A DNA stretch of 64,000 nucleotides from Deinococcus psychrotolerans (GCF_003860465.1 NZ_CP034183.1:2311501-2375500); one strand, 5' to 3'. Counted from the stretch's first letter, positions 1 through 11,603 are shown. Numbers and translations: made by a program. Notes: generated by a model from the sequence alone, not told the origin.

Positions 1-268
1 TTGAGCGACTAAGCTGGTTGCTTCCACTGCCAACCATCAAATAAGACTTAAAGTCCACTTGTGCGATGGCCTGCGCCGTCTGGAGACTTTTACCGCAGGC
101 CTGGGCGCTGACATCGTAAGAGCGTTTATTGGCAGCCAGAACACCGGGGATCAGAACACTGGCAAGAATACCAATGATGGCAATCACGATCAGAAGTTCT
201 ATGAGAGTAAAACCTTCAATCTGCACTTCGTCCGGCGTCCTAATAGGAAGATCTGGATGGGTCTTCAT
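1..268 (-). CDS. Type IV pilin-like protein, 3' end outside window
   Basis: About 89 codons are visible on the minus strand before the window edge. The product has an 18-residue leader followed by the class III signal G/FTLIELLIVIAIIGILAS, the prepilin peptidase cleavage and methylation site, so it is exported and assembled into a pilus or pseudopilus. The first headgroup Cys lies in QACGKSLQTAQAIAQ, closely like the pilin at 1762-2136, but the leader is twice as long. The ATG overlaps the stop of the ligase-like gene upstream as ATGA, so the two are translationally coupled. Whether it is a major or minor pilin cannot be told from this part. Confidence 0.9.
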   Translation of the reverse strand, partial: MKTHPDLPIRTPDEVQIEGFTLIELLIVIAIIGILASVLIPGVLAANKRSYDVSAQACGKSLQTAQAIAQVDFKSYLMVGSGSNQLSRS

Positions 269-1707
269 AGTATCCTTTTCGAGACTGGTATCTCCGAGAG
301 AGAAATTGAGGACTTGTGCTCTATGATGCACGTTTTCGGTGTTGCGTTATTTACGATCATTCCAAAAACAATGACTGCAATTCCCGTTACAGGGACGGTA
401 ATAAACCATGCTGCGAGGTAAACTCCGTAAGCCAAGACAGGTAAAAAGGCATAGATGAAGAAATTTCCCGAAAGTTTGTATAAATGAATGAGAACGGAAA
501 TAGCTAGAGCCAGAAAGAGAAGAATTCCCACCAAGCCCTGACCGTATGCAAGATCAAGATACCCACTGTGCGAGGAAAGGTAATTTAGGACAACTGGCTG
601 CGTTTTTCCATTAGGAAGCTTGTAAGCAGCAGAATCATTCATCCTAACCATCTTCTGTCCGGGCTTTAATCCTAATTCCAGACGAAAGAGTTGATCTGCT
701 TTGGCTTTTGGAAGATACGTAAACCAGTATTGGTTATAAGTTTGCGGCCCCCAGCCAAAGACTGGACGCGCTAGTGTCATTCTAGTTGCTGCTTCCCATA
801 ATAATAGCCTAGTAGAGAAAGTTATGGTGTTTTCAGCATCTTTGCTTTCGGATTTTACCCTAACCCATCCTATATTCTGGAAATAATTATTAACGGGTTT
901 CAAGTATTGATAGGAGTTATAGGAAAGAATAGCTATGATCAAGATGATCAGGCTCTTCCATCTCAGTAATTTAAATTGTGTGAAGATAAGGATGCATATC
1001 GTTACAGCTAACGCAATTAAGGCGGTTGAATTGGTAGTGCATCCCAATCCTGCAACTGCCAAAGCAAATAAGGCAAAAAATTTCCAATTTGTATAGTCGC
1101 CCTTGAACCAGTAGAGAGGAAGTATAGCCAGCAATAAAAGTAGTCCCGCGAGCTGGCCACGGTGACTGACAGTAGCTGCCGGGAAAGAAGTCGAGAGGGG
1201 ATGAAAGACGCTGGTAACGAAGTCCAAAGGCCTGAAACCAAGATACTCTACTATGGTTATGATATTAAGGACAATGATGAGGCTGATCAGTCCAAATCTT
1301 GGAACCTTAGGCCCAGTACTGTAAATCCAGAATGTTAAGCTCGCCAGGATAATAAACATGCCTCCTGTCTGAAAATTCTGGCTGCCGAACCAGGCGTGGC
1401 CCGGATCTGGCGAGAGCAACACTGACGGTACAACTGAGGCGATGAATGCCAGTAGGAAAAACACATATCTTGGTTGCCCCAAGAGAGCTTTGGGTAAGTC
1501 TAACAGACGGGCATCTTTCTGACTCGCCATCCTCACGACTGGCAAGATGGCTATAAATAATCCCAGAATGATCAGCCTTGGAACTACAAATATGGTGGCT
1601 GCATTCTCAAAAGGCCATAGCAAAATCCCATACAAAAATACGAAGATCGACAGCAGGTTCTGTTCTAAGGCGACATTGTTCTTCATATTCCTCTTTGAAC
1701 TTTTCAT
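265..1707 (-). CDS. O-antigen ligase-like (Wzy_C) membrane protein
   Basis: A 480-residue, very hydrophobic protein with roughly ten to twelve predicted membrane spans and a large polar loop between residues about 290 and 400, the layout of the O-antigen ligase / polymerase / pilin oligosaccharyltransferase superfamily. The loop carries the WGPQTYNQYW-type segment and a late SHSGYLDLAYGQGLVG segment typical of Wzy_C proteins. It sits between two pilin genes on the same strand and overlaps the downstream one by 4 bp, so the reasonable inference is a pilin glycan ligase (PglL/TfpO-like). Lipid-linked O-antigen work is less likely in Deinococcus, which lacks classical LPS. Start: ATG at 1707. 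Confidence 0.75.
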   Translation of the reverse strand: MKSSKRNMKNNVALEQNLLSIFVFLYGILLWPFENAATIFVVPRLIILGLFIAILPVVRMASQKDARLLDLPKALLGQPRYVFFLLAFIASVVPSVLLSPDPGHAWFGSQNFQTGGMFIILASLTFWIYSTGPKVPRFGLISLIIVLNIITIVEYLGFRPLDFVTSVFHPLSTSFPAATVSHRGQLAGLLLLLAILPLYWFKGDYTNWKFFALFALAVAGLGCTTNSTALIALAVTICILIFTQFKLLRWKSLIILIIAILSYNSYQYLKPVNNYFQNIGWVRVKSESKDAENTITFSTRLLLWEAATRMTLARPVFGWGPQTYNQYWFTYLPKAKADQLFRLELGLKPGQKMVRMNDSAAYKLPNGKTQPVVLNYLSSHSGYLDLAYGQGLVGILLFLALAISVLIHLYKLSGNFFIYAFLPVLAYGVYLAAWFITVPVTGIAVIVFGMIVNNATPKTCIIEHKSSISLSEIPVSKRIL

Positions 1708-1712
1708 ACTAA

Positions 1713-1743
1713 AGAATAAAAAAGGCGACCTGATGGCCGCCTC
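1713..1743 (-). terminator. Intrinsic terminator or attenuator after pilin gene
   Basis: On the minus strand an 8-bp stem (AGGCGGCC / GGTCGCCT, one G-T pair) with loop ATCA is followed by TTTTTTATTC. It lies in the 54-bp gap between the pilin gene (ends 1762) and the ligase-like gene (starts 1707), so it would let most transcripts end after the pilin and only read-through reach the ligase and second pilin. Confidence 0.75.
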
Positions 1744-1761
1744 CTTGCTAGTACGTTAGGT

Positions 1762-2136
1762 TTAGAAGCTAGTGGTCGCGCTCAGGCTGCTGGGAGTGAC
1801 GGTGTACTCTTTGCTGCCACGTGAGTCTCGGATCGTGAAGCTGTAATCGTTCTGAGCAGCAGTGTTTTTAGAAGGGAGAGAGATCTTTCCATTGCTACAG
1901 GTCGAGTTAGCGCCGCTCATGGCCAGATCAACGACAGGGTAAGTCTGGTTGTCAATCTGCTGAATGGCCATTGCGGTCTGGAGGCTCTTGGCGCAGGACT
2001 GGGCACCCGTATCATAGGCACGCTTCTGAGCGCCCAGCAGGTTGGGGATCAAAACGGCGGCCAGGATGCCGATGATGGCGATGACGATGAGCAGCTCGAT
2101 GAGGGTAAAGCCCTGGGTACGGTTCTTGTTATTCAT
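1762..2136 (-). CDS. Type IV pilin (prepilin-type)
   Basis: A complete 124-residue prepilin: 9-residue basic leader MNNKNRTQG, then FTLIELLIVIAIIGILAA with the invariant Glu at mature position 5, then a small headgroup with two Cys 32 residues apart (SCAKSLQ and TCSNGK), which probably form the disulfide-bounded region. The Shine-Dalgarno AGGAG lies six bases before the ATG. It is the promoter-proximal gene of a pilin/ligase/pilin set and is followed by a terminator, consistent with a highly expressed structural pilin. Its headgroup aligns with the C-terminal domain of the membrane protein at 28152-28796. Confidence 0.93.
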   Translation of the reverse strand: MNNKNRTQGFTLIELLIVIAIIGILAAVLIPNLLGAQKRAYDTGAQSCAKSLQTAMAIQQIDNQTYPVVDLAMSGANSTCSNGKISLPSKNTAAQNDYSFTIRDSRGSKEYTVTPSSLSATTSF

Positions 2137-2430
2137 GTTGTTCTCCTGGGTAGCGCTCGCAGAAAGAAAATTAAATGGCTGCGCTCGCCTGTTGCTATTG
2201 CGGCGGCGTCGGTGTCTCCTTCGCTGCTGAATGAATGGTAAACCGTGAGTTCTTACACAGCTCTTACGGTTTGGCTCGGCAGTGTGCGTTAGTAAAAATA
2301 TGAGCTGAATGTCGTGCCAGAGCGAATTTTCTCTGAATTTGTTTCGATGTTTAGAGCGTCCAGGTAAAAAACTCTGACAGACGCCCCGTACCTCTACCCT
2401 CTATGCGCCCGAAGTGCTACACTGCCCTCC
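2137..2430. other. Divergent intergenic region between pilin and SRP RNA
   Basis: No convincing coding potential on either strand. It must hold the pilin promoter (minus strand) and the SRP RNA promoter (plus strand). For the latter, TACACT at 2418-2423 with an upstream TG (2415-2416) is a plausible extended -10 seven bases before the predicted 5' end; I see no good -35 partner. Confidence 0.5.
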
Positions 2431-2532
<102 letters not shown>

Positions 2533-2616
2533 TTTTTTGTTGCCAAATCTAGACCCAAGCAAAGCACCCCCTATCAGCGCACTTTCAAAAGCCTGAGCCG
2601 CGCTAGAATGCCCCGC

Positions 2617-3216
2617 ATGAGTGTTATTCCCTACGTGATTGAGCAAACCGGACGCGGCGAACGGATGTACGACATCTACTCGCGCCTCCTCAAAGACCGC
2701 ATCATCTTTCTGGGCACGCCGATTGATTCGCAGGTGGCCAACACCATTGTGGCCCAGCTGCTGCTGCTCGACAGCCAGAACCCGGAGCAGGAAATCCAGA
2801 TGTACATCAACTGTCCCGGTGGCGAGGTTTACGCGGGCCTAGCGATCTACGACACCATGCGTTACATCCGCGCTCCGATCAGCACCATCTGTGTCGGCAT
2901 CGCCATGAGCATGGGCAGCGTACTGCTGATGGCCGGAGACAAAGGCAAGAGACTGGCCCTCCCCAACAGCCGGATCATGATTCACCAGGGTTCCAGCGGC
3001 TTCAGGGGTAACACGCCCGACGTGGAAGTGCAGGCCAAAGAAACTTTGTATCTGCGCGATAAACTGGTGGATATTTACCACCAGCACACCGATTTGCCCA
3101 ACGAAAAACTGCTGCGCGATATGGAGCGCGATTACTTCATGTCGCCGGAAGAAGCCATGAAATACGGCCTGATCGACTCGGTGATCGAAAGCACCCGCGA
3201 GCTGGAGCCGGTTTGA
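2617..3216 (+). CDS. clpP: ATP-dependent Clp protease proteolytic subunit
   Basis: Serine peptidase forming the double-heptamer chamber fed by ClpX or ClpC. With the start used here (199 residues) the triad is Ser98 (GIAMSMGSV), His123 (IMIHQG) and Asp172 ([10 protein letters not shown]). The more upstream in-frame ATG at 2608 is rejected because a -10 box TAGAAT occupies 2604-2609 and overlaps it, whereas ATG 2617 lies seven bases after it: a leaderless message. The nucleophile motif reads SMGSVLL rather than the common SMGAFLL, a minor variation. clpX follows 70 bp downstream, so the pair probably forms one operon. Confidence 0.97.
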   Translation: MSVIPYVIEQTGRGERMYDIYSRLLKDRIIFLGTPIDSQVANTIVAQLLLLDSQNPEQEIQMYINCPGGEVYAGLAIYDTMRYIRAPISTICVGIAMSMGSVLLMAGDKGKRLALPNSRIMIHQGSSGFRGNTPDVEVQAKETLYLRDKLVDIYHQHTDLPNEKLLRDMERDYFMSPEEAMKYGLIDSVIESTRELEPV

Positions 3217-3292
3217 GCACGATTTTGATGGGGGCTGTGGTACAAGAAAGGACACCGTATGCTGGACAAACAACAGGTGAAGGAGAATGACC

Positions 3293-4489
3293 GTGTCTGA
3301 TCGTTGTTCGTTTTGTGGGCGGAGCCATCCGCAAATTGCCCAGCTCATCGAAGCGCCGGGGCGCACCGCTTTTATCTGTAACGAGTGCTCGGAGCGTGCT
3401 TTTGATCTGGTCAAGCAGCAGCGCAAGGCGGGCGGCGAATTCAACCTCGACGAATTGCCCAGCCCCAAGGAAATCAAGGCGTACCTCGACGAGTACGTGA
3501 TCGGTCAAGACGAAGCCAAAAAAGCGCTGGCCGTCGCGGTGGTCAGCCACTACCAGCGCCTGGCGCACCCGGATGTGGGCCTGCAAAAAAGCAACATTTT
3601 GCTGATCGGCCCCACCGGAACCGGCAAAACGCTGCTGGCCCAAAGCTTGGCCGAGATGCTGGAAGTGCCGTTTGCGATTGCCGACGCCACCACCCTCACT
3701 GAAGCGGGCTACGTCGGTGATGACGTGGAAAACGTGATTGTGCGCTTGCTGCAAGCCGCAGAGTACGACCCGGCGGCAGCCGAGCGCGGCATCATCTACA
3801 TCGACGAAATCGACAAGATCGCCCGTAAGTCTGAAGGCACCTCGATTACCCGCGACGTATCGGGTGAGGGCGTGCAGCAAGCCCTGCTCAAGATCATTGA
3901 GGGCACCATTGCCCAGGTGCCGCCGCAGGGCGGGCGCAAGCATCCCCAGCAGGAACTGGTGCAGGTCAACACCAAGAACATCTTGTTCATCGTGGGCGGC
4001 GCGTTTGACGGCATCGCCGATATTGGCCGCAGCCGCACCAACGTGCGTGGCTTAGGCTTTGGAGCCGAGCACAAAGGCGACGAAAAGGCCGAACTCCGAT
4101 TCATGCCCGAAGACTTGGTCAAGTTCGGTTTGATTCCCGAATTCGTGGGCCGCCTGCCGCTGGTGGTGCAGCTTCAAGACCTCGACGAAGACGCACTGAT
4201 CCGCATCTTGACCGAGCCGCAGGGCGCGATCATCAAGCAGTATCAGGCCCTCTTCGGTTTTCAGAACGTCGACTTGAGCTTCACCGAGTCGGCGCTCAAA
4301 GAAGTCGCCCACCGCGCCGCCGAGCGCAAGACCGGAGCGCGTGGACTGCGGGCCGTATTGGAAAAATCCATGACCGACTTGTTGTTCGAGTTGCCGCTCG
4401 AATCGTTGAAAAAAGTAACCTTTGACGCTGAAAATATAGATGAGCCGCTCAAGGTACTTGAGTCTAAGGGACTCAAGAAGTCTGCATAA
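3293..4489 (+). CDS. clpX: Clp protease ATP-binding subunit ClpX
   Basis: AAA+ unfoldase that recognises tagged substrates and threads them into ClpP. Visible parts: N-terminal zinc-binding domain with CxxC pairs (Cys7/Cys10 and Cys31/Cys34 counted from ATG 3287), Walker A GPTGTGKT (108-115), Walker [10 protein letters not shown], the [17 protein letters not shown] pore region and the VGRLP sensor segment. Start choice: an ATG at 3287 lies only about one base after AAGGAGA, whereas the GTG two codons later (3293) has normal spacing to AAGGAG, so GTG 3293 is preferred. Normal length for the family. Confidence 0.96.
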   Translation: MSDRCSFCGRSHPQIAQLIEAPGRTAFICNECSERAFDLVKQQRKAGGEFNLDELPSPKEIKAYLDEYVIGQDEAKKALAVAVVSHYQRLAHPDVGLQKSNILLIGPTGTGKTLLAQSLAEMLEVPFAIADATTLTEAGYVGDDVENVIVRLLQAAEYDPAAAERGIIYIDEIDKIARKSEGTSITRDVSGEGVQQALLKIIEGTIAQVPPQGGRKHPQQELVQVNTKNILFIVGGAFDGIADIGRSRTNVRGLGFGAEHKGDEKAELRFMPEDLVKFGLIPEFVGRLPLVVQLQDLDEDALIRILTEPQGAIIKQYQALFGFQNVDLSFTESALKEVAHRAAERKTGARGLRAVLEKSMTDLLFELPLESLKKVTFDAENIDEPLKVLESKGLKKSA

Positions 4490-4686
4490 AACAAAGCAGT
4501 TTAGGTTACAGCGTCCTTCCAACTTGCCCGTTAGACTTTCGGCATGTTGGGGGGCGTATTCTTTTTTCTCAGGGCCGAGCTTGCGCTGAGGATGCGCCTA
4601 ATAAAGAGAAACTTTCCTCCGTTTTTGCCAGCCGAATTTCGCGTCAGCGGAGTTCAGGGGCCGAGTACGGCGCTTAAGGAGCAAAC

Positions 4687-7131
<2,445 letters not shown>

Positions 7132-7154
7132 AGCGCTGCTGCAAAATAAATCTG

Positions 7155-7185
7155 CTCCCCTGTCTGCGTGGCGGGGGAGTTTTTT
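7155..7185 (+). terminator. Intrinsic terminator after lon
   Basis: CTCCCC (7155-7160) pairs with GGGGAG (7174-7179) and is followed directly by six T, about 24 bp downstream of the lon stop. Convergent ribokinase ends at 7259. Confidence 0.85.
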
Positions 7186-7258
7186 CATGGCACGGCACCG
7201 CGGAATTTGGTGATGTAAGAAAGCCGAGCCTGTGAAGCAAGGCAAAGCCTCACCCAGC

Positions 7259-8149
7259 TCAGCCCGCCAAAGCTCCCTCGATCTCCGAGCGTGTAGGCAT
7301 GGCCGCCTGCGCTCCCAGTTTGGTGCAGGCCAGCGCTCCGGCCACGCCCGCCGCCTTCAGCGCTTCGGGCAAATCGGAGCCTCCACAGAGCCACGCTGCC
7401 AGCACGCCGCAAAACGTGTCTCCCGCTCCGGTGGTGTCCACCACTACGACTTTGTGGGCGGCCTGCCTGAATAGGCCTGCTGGTGTGATTGCCAGTGACC
7501 CGCGCCCACCCAGCGTGACGATCACCGCCCCCACACCGCGCTCCAGCAGCGAGCGGGCTGCCGATTCTTCCTGACCTTCTGCTGTACCCGCCAGTTGCGC
7601 CAGCTCATGTTCGTTGACGATCAAATAGTCCAGCAGCGGCCACAAGTTATTGCTGAATTCGTGGCTGGGCGCGGCATTGAGCAGCACCTGCACGCCGCTT
7701 TGCTTGGCTTTCTGAGCGGCGGCCAGCACCGTTTGGGGCGGGATTTCTTGCTGCATCAGCAGATGATTGAAGTTGGAAAAGTCGGCGGGCAAATCCTCAG
7801 GACTCAAACGGGCGTTCGCGCCGCTCGCCACCGTGATGCTGTTTTCGCCGTCATCTGAAATGGTAATCAGGGCAATGCCGCTGGGCACCGTCAGCTCGCG
7901 TAAATGCTGGAGGTCAACGCCCGCCGAGCGCAGCGCCTCACGCGGCACCGAGGCGAACGTGTCACCCCCCACCGCGCCGCAAAACGCCGTCGCCGCGCCT
8001 GCCCGCGCCGCTGCTACAGCTTGGTTGGCTCCTTTGCCACCCGCCTGCACCTCGGCGTCTCCGCCCAGCACCGTTTCGCCGGGCAGCGGAGCGCGGCGCA
8101 CCCGCACCAAAATGTCAGTGTTGGCGCTGCCGACGACCAGAACGCTCAT
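7259..8149 (-). CDS. rbsK: Ribokinase (PfkB family)
   Basis: Predicted to phosphorylate D-ribose at O5. The 296-residue product opens with MSVLVVGSANTDIL, has the PfkB signature AGGKGANQAVAAARAGA near the N-terminus and the C-terminal catalytic motif DTTGAGDTFCG with its base Asp. I placed the start at ATG 8149: it overlaps the TGA of the upstream deaminase as ATGA and gives the canonical ribokinase N-terminus, while the longer frame from 8197 adds 16 residues inside the deaminase gene. No ribose transporter is adjacent, so ribose probably comes from nucleosides; another sugar or nucleoside kinase specificity remains possible. Confidence 0.88.
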   Translation of the reverse strand: MSVLVVGSANTDILVRVRRAPLPGETVLGGDAEVQAGGKGANQAVAAARAGAATAFCGAVGGDTFASVPREALRSAGVDLQHLRELTVPSGIALITISDDGENSITVASGANARLSPEDLPADFSNFNHLLMQQEIPPQTVLAAAQKAKQSGVQVLLNAAPSHEFSNNLWPLLDYLIVNEHELAQLAGTAEGQEESAARSLLERGVGAVIVTLGGRGSLAITPAGLFRQAAHKVVVVDTTGAGDTFCGVLAAWLCGGSDLPEALKAAGVAGALACTKLGAQAAMPTRSEIEGALAG

Positions 8150-8685
8150 TTCACGCCTGCCGTTTCCTCTGGGTAGCGCCCTCGCCACAGCGCCCAACCC
8201 TCGTCGGGAAAAGCGCGTTTGGCTTCTGGCGCAAAGAGAACTGCGCCCTCACGTTCCAGATCGGCGTCGGGACAAGCGATCACTTCGGTTTCTTTCATGG
8301 CCGGGTGATCGGCCCAGGCAATCAGTCGTCCCGACCCGCCCCAAGCGTCGTCGGTTGCCCACACCACGCGGCCCACCTGAAGCAGCGCCGCTGCCCCGCC
8401 GCACATCAAGCACGGTTCCAAGCTGGTGTAGAGGGTCAACGTTTGGGGGTCTTCGAGTTTGCCCGCCTGAAAGAAAATGTCCATTTCGGCGTGTGACACG
8501 CTGGCGTCTCCGACGTGCTCGGCACTTTGCGCTTCGCCGACGCGGTTGCGGCCACGGTAAAGGATCTCGCCGTCTGCGCCGACCAAAACTGCACCGACCG
8601 GCGAACTTCCAGCGTCCGACGCTTGGCGGGCCAAATTCAAGGCTTCTTGCAAATAACGGCGGTGCGGTTGTTGGTGAAGAGTCAT
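8146..8685 (-). CDS. Nucleoside/base deaminase, CMP-dCMP deaminase fold
   Basis: Zinc-dependent deaminase of 179 residues. Zinc ligands and catalytic Glu are visible as His65-Ala-Glu67 (SHAEMD) and Cys92/Cys95 (EPCLMC). The closest reading is the guanine deaminase / TadA-like branch, but substrate cannot be fixed from the motifs. A -10 box TAAACT (plus-strand 8692-8697) lies six bases before the ATG, so the message is predicted leaderless. It overlaps the ribokinase gene by 4 bp, which suggests a shared nucleoside salvage role. Confidence 0.85.
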   Translation of the reverse strand: MTLHQQPHRRYLQEALNLARQASDAGSSPVGAVLVGADGEILYRGRNRVGEAQSAEHVGDASVSHAEMDIFFQAGKLEDPQTLTLYTSLEPCLMCGGAAALLQVGRVVWATDDAWGGSGRLIAWADHPAMKETEVIACPDADLEREGAVLFAPEAKRAFPDEGWALWRGRYPEETAGVK

Positions 8686-8694
8686 GGCTTCAGT

Positions 8695-9036
8695 TTAAGA
8701 AAGTGGCGGCTCCTGCGGCTCCGTTTCTAAAGCATCGGGCAATGCCTCCGGCTCTGCGGCCAAGTCCACCACCGTCAGCGAGCGCAAGGTTTCGCCTTGG
8801 TGCCAGCCGTATTCGGGAGATTCAAAGCCCAGACCCTGCGCGACGGCCTCAGCGGTGGCATGGTCAGGTTCGCTGTCCAAGCTGAACAGCAAGAATTTGG
8901 AGCCGCCGGGGGCAATCCGGCAGTACAGATCTTCACCGATCTGGATTTGTTGGGTGCGGCTCAGTTCGCGCGAACGCTGCTGGGCGCGGCGCAAAACGTC
9001 ACGGATTTTGACGGTATCGGTGGGAGGCAGGGCCAT
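8695..9036 (-). CDS. Conserved hypothetical protein, 113 aa
   Basis: I do not recognise a family. The product is soluble, with a basic helical N-terminus (about 1-35), a beta-rich middle containing YCRIAPGGSKFLLFSLDSE, and an acidic Pro/Glu-rich tail. A box reading TACCCT on the minus strand lies exactly six bases before the ATG, matching the leaderless pattern of its neighbours and supporting the start. It ends 9 bp before the deaminase gene on the same strand and may be co-transcribed with it. Confidence 0.75.
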   Translation of the reverse strand: MALPPTDTVKIRDVLRRAQQRSRELSRTQQIQIGEDLYCRIAPGGSKFLLFSLDSEPDHATAEAVAQGLGFESPEYGWHQGETLRSLTVVDLAAEPEALPDALETEPQEPPLS

Positions 9037-9166
9037 GCTCTTAGGGTAGCGCGGCGGCGCGGCTGTTCATGATTGCGGGCATGAGTGTGGACGAGAGTAC
9101 GGGCATCCCGGATTGACCCTGAGCTTACCGGCTGAAGTTACCAGCGCAAAGGGTTATAACCGTGTC

Positions 9167-10255
9167 ATGACTTCTACTCCAATGCTGCCCGCCTCCGCCC
9201 TCTCTGGCGTGCGCCAAGTGGTGCGCCGCACTCCGGCTTACCCGTTTACGCCGGTCAGCGCGGCGATCAAGCTCGATCAAAACGAAAGCGCTCTAGATTT
9301 GCCCGCCGAACTGCGCGACCTGGCTTTGCAGCGCCTCGCCCACACAGAATGGAACCGCTATCCCGATTTGCACGCCGACACCCTGCGGGACAAAATCGCC
9401 GAGTTTGAAGACTGGAACCCTGACGGCGTGGTGGTCACGCCCGGCAGCAACGTGCTGATCAAGCTGCTGACCGAAATGGCAGGTGTAAATCAGCGGGTGC
9501 TGAGCGTACAGCCCAACTTTTCGGTCTACGGTCTGGAAGCTAGCATGCTCGGCGCGACCCTACTGCAAGTGCCGCTGAAGCCGGATTTTTCGCTGCCGGT
9601 AGAAGGCTTGGTAGCGGAGTTGCAAAAAGGTGGGCCGGGCCTTTTGTTCGTCACCCAGCCGCACGCCCCCACCGGGCACCTCGACGCCGAGAGCGACGTG
9701 AAAGCCGTTTTGGACGCTGCCGGAGACGACTGGGTCGCGGTGCTCGACGAAGCTTATTACCAGTTTGCCGACTCGGATGGCCGCGCATTGGTCGCAGAGA
9801 GGAGCAACCGCATTTCGCTGCGAACGTGTAGCAAAGCTTGGGGGCTGGCGGGCCTGCGCCTCGGCTACGCGCTGACTTCGCCCGAACTCGCTCAGAACCT
9901 GCAAAAGTTGGTCAGCGCTTTCAATATCAACATCCTGACGCAAACGGTGGCGATGACCGCCTTAGAGCACCCCGAGTACATGCGCCAGCGGGTGGCCCAG
10001 ACCGTTCAGGAACGCCAGCGCATCTTGGCCGCGCTTCAAGGTCATCCGGTGTATACGGGGCTTCCCTCGCAGGGCAATTTCTTCTTACTCAAAACGCCTG
10101 ACGCCGCTGCCGCGTATCAGCACCTGCTCTCACGCGGCCTCTTGGTGCGCCGCCAGGACGGAATGCCGATGCTGGAAGGCTGCTTGCGAATCGGTATCGG
10201 CACGCCCGAGCAAAACAGCGCTCTGCTGGCGGCTTTGGCAGAGGTTACAGGGTAA
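9167..10255 (+). CDS. hisC: Histidinol-phosphate aminotransferase
   Basis: PLP-dependent class I/II aminotransferase converting imidazole-acetol phosphate to histidinol phosphate. Family features include the N-terminal IKLDQNES segment, the LDEAYYQFA Asp/Tyr pair that contacts PLP, and the Schiff-base lysine in SKAWGLAGLRLGY. Start ATG 9167 is preferred over the upstream frame at 9113 because TATAAC (9155-9160) lies exactly six bases before it. 362 residues, normal for the family. No other his genes are near. Related aminotransferases for aromatic amino acids cannot be fully excluded. Confidence 0.88.
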   Translation: MTSTPMLPASALSGVRQVVRRTPAYPFTPVSAAIKLDQNESALDLPAELRDLALQRLAHTEWNRYPDLHADTLRDKIAEFEDWNPDGVVVTPGSNVLIKLLTEMAGVNQRVLSVQPNFSVYGLEASMLGATLLQVPLKPDFSLPVEGLVAELQKGGPGLLFVTQPHAPTGHLDAESDVKAVLDAAGDDWVAVLDEAYYQFADSDGRALVAERSNRISLRTCSKAWGLAGLRLGYALTSPELAQNLQKLVSAFNINILTQTVAMTALEHPEYMRQRVAQTVQERQRILAALQGHPVYTGLPSQGNFFLLKTPDAAAAYQHLLSRGLLVRRQDGMPMLEGCLRIGIGTPEQNSALLAALAEVTG

Positions 10256-10283
10256 ATTACAGGGAAAAGCTGATCCTCTAGCA

Positions 10284-10341
10284 GGGGGAGGGTGGGAGGC
10301 GTCAACAGTGTGACTGACGCCTTCCACCCTCCCCCCTTTTT
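10284..10341 (+). terminator. Long intrinsic terminator after hisC
   Basis: GGGGGAGGGTGGGAGGCGTCA pairs, with one mismatch, with TGACGCCTTCCACCCTCCCCC across a short loop and is followed by a T run. It separates hisC from the convergent cvpA-like gene and, being nearly symmetric, may serve both. Confidence 0.85.
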
Positions 10342-10353
10342 CTTCCTGCCGCT

Positions 10354-10809
10354 CTAACGCTGGCTGAAATCGGGAATCAATAAGGTCTTCAGCGCGTCGT
10401 TGCCATTGAAAACAGGGAAAAGTATTTTTTGGACATACGAATTGACCACCGCGTCATGCACGCTGGGCGGCAGTTTGTTGGTCGGGTACTGGTTGTCTGT
10501 TCCAATCGGAAAACCGAGTGCCAAGCTGCTGACCAACACCAAGCCGGCGATCAGGCCGCCGAGTGCGCCCAGCGCGATATGCCATGTTTCGAGCGCGGGG
10601 CCGATCAAGCGCTGCGAGAACCAGGCCACCCCGAAACCCAAAACCAGCGCCAGCACCAAAGCGGGCCAGCCATGAAGGAAAAAGTTGCTGACAAAGCAAA
10701 CCGCCACGACGCCTAAGCCCCAGGCCAAGCCCGCCAAGCCGCGTCTGGCTCCCAGCGCTGCCGTGAGGGCCAGCAGGGTTACGAGCAGGGCGTCAAACCA
10801 AGTAATCAC
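10354..10809 (-). CDS. cvpA: CvpA-family inner membrane protein
   Basis: 151 residues with four hydrophobic segments (about 3-22, 25-42, 48-67 and 80-105) and a short cytosolic tail, the pattern of CvpA/colicin V production proteins. The N-terminal DALLVTLLALTAALGARRGL resembles the family's first helix and Arg/Gly turn. In other bacteria CvpA-like proteins affect envelope homeostasis and secretion; the role here is not shown. Start is GTG 10809, six bases after TAAACT on the minus strand (plus-strand 10816-10821), so leaderless. Confidence 0.75.
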   Translation of the reverse strand: MITWFDALLVTLLALTAALGARRGLAGLAWGLGVVAVCFVSNFFLHGWPALVLALVLGFGVAWFSQRLIGPALETWHIALGALGGLIAGLVLVSSLALGFPIGTDNQYPTNKLPPSVHDAVVNSYVQKILFPVFNGNDALKTLLIPDFSQR

Positions 10810-10930
10810 GGCCCAAGTTTAGGGCATCTTTTCTTGCAACAGGGTCACAGGCCCGCTCGGTGCTTGGGCTTACGCTGGCTCAGTGAGGTTGCCCGCACTG
10901 CCAGAGCCGCCGCCGCCGTAGACTGCGTCC

Positions 10931-11575
10931 ATGATTCGCGTCTTGATCGCCGATGACCATGCCCTCTTTCGCCAAGGACTCCGCAGCCTCTTAGAGAGCG
11001 AGGGAATGCGGGTGATTGGCGAGGCGGCCAACGGACGTGAGGCCATTCGCTTCGCCGCTGAAACCCATCCCGACGTCATTTTGATGGACATTCAGATGCC
11101 GGAACTCGACGGCGTGAAAGCCACCCAGAACATTCTGGAAATCGACGCCAATGCCCGCGTCATCATCATCACCATGTACCGTCAAGACCGTTACGTGTTC
11201 GAGGCGGTCAAAGCGGGCGCACGCGGCTACATTCTCAAAGACGCCGACGCGGCCACCCTGATTGACGCCATCGAGCGGGTCGCGGGGGGCGAAGCGCTGC
11301 TTGACCCCGACATGGCCCAAAACGTTCTAGACGACTTCCGCGACAAGCGCGAAGTGCTGCCCAGCGGCAAACACGCCGATCTCAACGAACGCGAGACCAT
11401 GATTCTCAAGCTGCTGGCACAGGGCTTTTCCAACCAGGAAATTGCCCTCCGGCTCGACATTTCCGAAAAAACTGTTCGCAACCGCTTGTCAGAAATCTTT
11501 ACCAAGTTGCAGCTCAACAACCGCACCCAGGCCGCGCTCTACGCCATTCGGGAGGGCATCGCCAACCTTGAGTAG
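10931..11575 (+). CDS. NarL/LuxR-type response regulator
   Basis: Receiver domain (residues 1-120) with acidic pocket Asp8/Asp9 and phospho-acceptor Asp53 in [13 protein letters not shown], then a LuxR-type helix-turn-helix (about 148-205) beginning [15 protein letters not shown] with recognition helix [13 protein letters not shown]. It is a DNA-binding transcription factor activated by a histidine kinase, but no kinase lies next to it. -10 box TAGACT (10919-10924) is exactly six bases upstream of the ATG, so the message is predicted leaderless. Confidence 0.94.
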   Translation: MIRVLIADDHALFRQGLRSLLESEGMRVIGEAANGREAIRFAAETHPDVILMDIQMPELDGVKATQNILEIDANARVIIITMYRQDRYVFEAVKAGARGYILKDADAATLIDAIERVAGGEALLDPDMAQNVLDDFRDKREVLPSGKHADLNERETMILKLLAQGFSNQEIALRLDISEKTVRNRLSEIFTKLQLNNRTQAALYAIREGIANLE

Positions 11576-11603
11576 GCGTACAGCCGCACCGAAAATTACG
11601 GCT

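Noticed and set aside
3137..3943. Long open frame antisense to clpX (268 codons)
   Set aside because: A shadow of high-GC codon use; the opposite strand encodes full-length ClpX with all motifs.
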